This document shows, piece after piece, positions 6,649 through 8,088 of a stretch of DNA of 8,088 bases (positions are counted from its first letter, which is position 1; each line of letters starts with the position of its first letter). This DNA comes from Bacteroidales bacterium (GTDB taxonomy: Bacteria > Bacteroidota > Bacteroidia > Bacteroidales > Muribaculaceae). The DNA is taken from the NCBI GenBank assembly GCA_019420545.1, contig JAHZGZ010000325.1:1-8088 (forward strand), read 5' to 3'. The notes under the pieces are model-generated. The model had not been told where the DNA came from and searched no databases. It worked only from the letters and a program-made list of their open reading frames with translations. Both the position numbers and the translations under genes were made by a program.

Positions 6649-8040
6649 TTAGGAGTTGTAGCCCGGATTCTGCCAGAGAATCGAGGTGTTGTTGACGATT
6701 TCGATCTGGGCGTTGGGGATGGGGAACACGAGATTGTGCTCGTCGAGGCTGTATCCGAGCGCGCGCATGGTGGGGATGGCCAGGCCGAGGCGCACGAGGT
6801 CGAACCAGCGGTGGCCCTCGATGGCGAATTCGCGTCCGCGTTCATCGGCAAGCGCCTTGATGAATTCATCATGTGAGGGTACCTCGGCTGTGGTAAGCTC
6901 CGTGAGGCCTGCGCGGGTACGCGTGCGGTTGAGCCATGGCAGGGCGTCGGCAACCGAAGTAGCGCCGAGAGCCTCGGCATACATAAGATATATGTCGGCA
7001 TAGCGCAGCAGGGGGAAGTCATTTCCTACATGTGTGTTGTAGGTAGCGTCGTATTCGTCCATCCACTTGTTGAGCACATACACGCTGCCTACCTTGTTGT
7101 AGTCCCAGATGAGCGGACGGCGGTTGTCGTCGGCTGAGTACAGGTCGCGTACAATCTGTGTGGGCGACTCGATTTCGGCATATTTGTTGGTCTTTTGCGA
7201 ATACCAGTATCCGTGGCCCTCGCCGTTGCTCTTCTCGTAGTGGAGCACGAGAAGCAGCTCCTTGTTGTACTTCTTGTTTACATCGAGTGCGTCGGCGGTG
7301 GTAGGCATCATTCCGAAGTTGGTGTTCTTCATGGCCTCGTCGAGCGATGTCTTGGCTTCGGCCGGACGGTTGAATGTGAGCTGTACCTTTGCCAGAAGAG
7401 TCCATGCAGCGGTGTTGGCCACGCGTGCCTTTTCGGCACTCGGGGGTGTGTCGGGGAGCAGGGCTGCGGCTTCGGTGAGGTCACTACGGAGGAGTTCGTA
7501 CATCTCCTCCTGCGTGCAGCGCGGTATGAATTTTGCATCGGCAGGCGACACTACGGTACGTGTCACGGGCACTACGCCGAAGGCACGGTAGAGATTGAAA
7601 TAGAACCACGAGCGTATGAAGAGCAGCTCGCCGCGGTACTGGCGGTAATTGGGAAGCGACTCTTTGCCGGCCATATGGTCGAGTACGTCGTTGCAGCGGT
7701 ATATGCCGTTGTACCATGCGTTCCATATGTCGGAAAGAATGCCATTGGAGGGCACATCCTGGAAATGATCGAGATCGTAGCGATCCTGTGTGGATGTGGC
7801 CATGGCCAGCAGCCGCGACTCGTCGGAGCGGTAGGCGAGTTCATTGATGAAATAGCCGCTCTGCGATTTCAGCTTGTCGTAGCATCCGCGCACTCCCTGG
7901 TTGAAATCGTCGTCGGTCTGGTAGTGGTTGGATTCGGTAATGTTGTTGGATGGATATTGCTCGAAGAAGTCATCGCCACACGAGGTGAGCATGGCTCCGC
8001 AGAGGATACATCCTGCTATATATAAGTATTTGGGGTTCAT
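6649..8040 (-). CDS. SusD/RagB family outer-membrane nutrient-binding lipoprotein
   Basis: This 463-residue lipoprotein forms the lid of a SusC-type TonB-dependent transporter and binds the incoming ligand at the cell surface. The signal peptide ends at C21 (MLTSC), followed by GDDFFEQYP, which is both an acidic export signal and the typical SusD opening. The middle has the TPR-like helices usual in the family, including RGELLFIRSWFYFNLYRAFG and LLRYADIYLMYAEAL. The C-terminus carries the hallmark ERGREFAIEGHRWFDLVRLG, then FPIPNAQIEI and a closing QNPGY. It is somewhat shorter than many homologues (often 500-600 residues). The ligand cannot be read from the sequence; glycan binding is the usual role but is not shown. 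The partner SusC gene is not in the window. The 48 bases upstream show no recognisable coding end or promoter, so SusC is expected just beyond the right edge. Confidence 0.96.
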   Translation of the reverse strand: MNPKYLYIAGCILCGAMLTSCGDDFFEQYPSNNITESNHYQTDDDFNQGVRGCYDKLKSQSGYFINELAYRSDESRLLAMATSTQDRYDLDHFQDVPSNGILSDIWNAWYNGIYRCNDVLDHMAGKESLPNYRQYRGELLFIRSWFYFNLYRAFGVVPVTRTVVSPADAKFIPRCTQEEMYELLRSDLTEAAALLPDTPPSAEKARVANTAAWTLLAKVQLTFNRPAEAKTSLDEAMKNTNFGMMPTTADALDVNKKYNKELLLVLHYEKSNGEGHGYWYSQKTNKYAEIESPTQIVRDLYSADDNRRPLIWDYNKVGSVYVLNKWMDEYDATYNTHVGNDFPLLRYADIYLMYAEALGATSVADALPWLNRTRTRAGLTELTTAEVPSHDEFIKALADERGREFAIEGHRWFDLVRLGLAIPTMRALGYSLDEHNLVFPIPNAQIEIVNNTSILWQNPGYNS

Positions 8041-8088
8041 CTTGCAGTATCAGTATAATGATGGATGAAATAATCTGTTAGAGGCTGA

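Noticed and set aside
7195..8025. 276-codon plus-strand frame opposite the SusD gene
   Set aside because: It is antisense to a clear SusD coding sequence. The translation has runs of Val and Ala without a coherent fold or start context.
8041..8088. Possible end of a SusC gene at the right edge
   Set aside because: The 48 bases contain stop codons, but no recognisable C-terminal SusC residues in any frame could be supported, so no partial gene is annotated.
1..8088. CRISPR array, tRNA, rRNA, insertion sequence or phage genes
   Set aside because: No regularly spaced direct repeats, cloverleaf, rRNA-like sequence, transposase or phage structural protein was seen in the window.

Overview
The window looks like a chromosomal segment from the Bacteroidota, most likely the order Bacteroidales (a gut family such as Muribaculaceae is plausible but not provable here). 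The evidence is a SusD/RagB lipoprotein, two further lipoproteins whose anchor cysteines are followed by acidic surface-export signals, a fimbrillin-like domain, and almost no Shine-Dalgarno sequences. Every large gene lies on the minus strand, so transcription runs right to left.

Reading in the direction of transcription, 8040-6649 is a SusD-like nutrient-binding lipoprotein. Its SusC-type TonB-dependent partner would be expected just beyond the right edge. It is followed after 18 bases by a lipoprotein (6630-4609) with two FN3 domains, a PKD-like domain and a PQQ-type beta-propeller. After another 18 bases comes a lipoprotein (4590-2965) joining a fimbrillin-like N-terminus to a DUF6528-like propeller. 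A 150-base gap with a perfect 11-bp hairpin follows. Then come a secreted glycerophosphodiester phosphodiesterase (2814-1912) and, one base later, an organophosphate:phosphate antiporter of the GlpT/UhpT family (1910-489). A strong hairpin at 345-391 closes the unit.

Read as a pathway, the locus suggests capture of a phosphodiester-containing ligand at the cell surface, SusCD-type import to the periplasm, cleavage of a glycerophosphodiester to glycerol-3-phosphate plus an alcohol, and phosphate-exchange uptake into the cytoplasm. The last two steps follow from recognised families and gene coupling. Linking them to the SusD group is inference, because the hairpin gap may separate two transcription units.

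The left 488 bases hold no large gene. They contain a run of stem-loops (29-148), an overlooked plus-strand reading frame of 49 codons (138-287) with codon use like its neighbours, and two hairpins between it and the converging operon.
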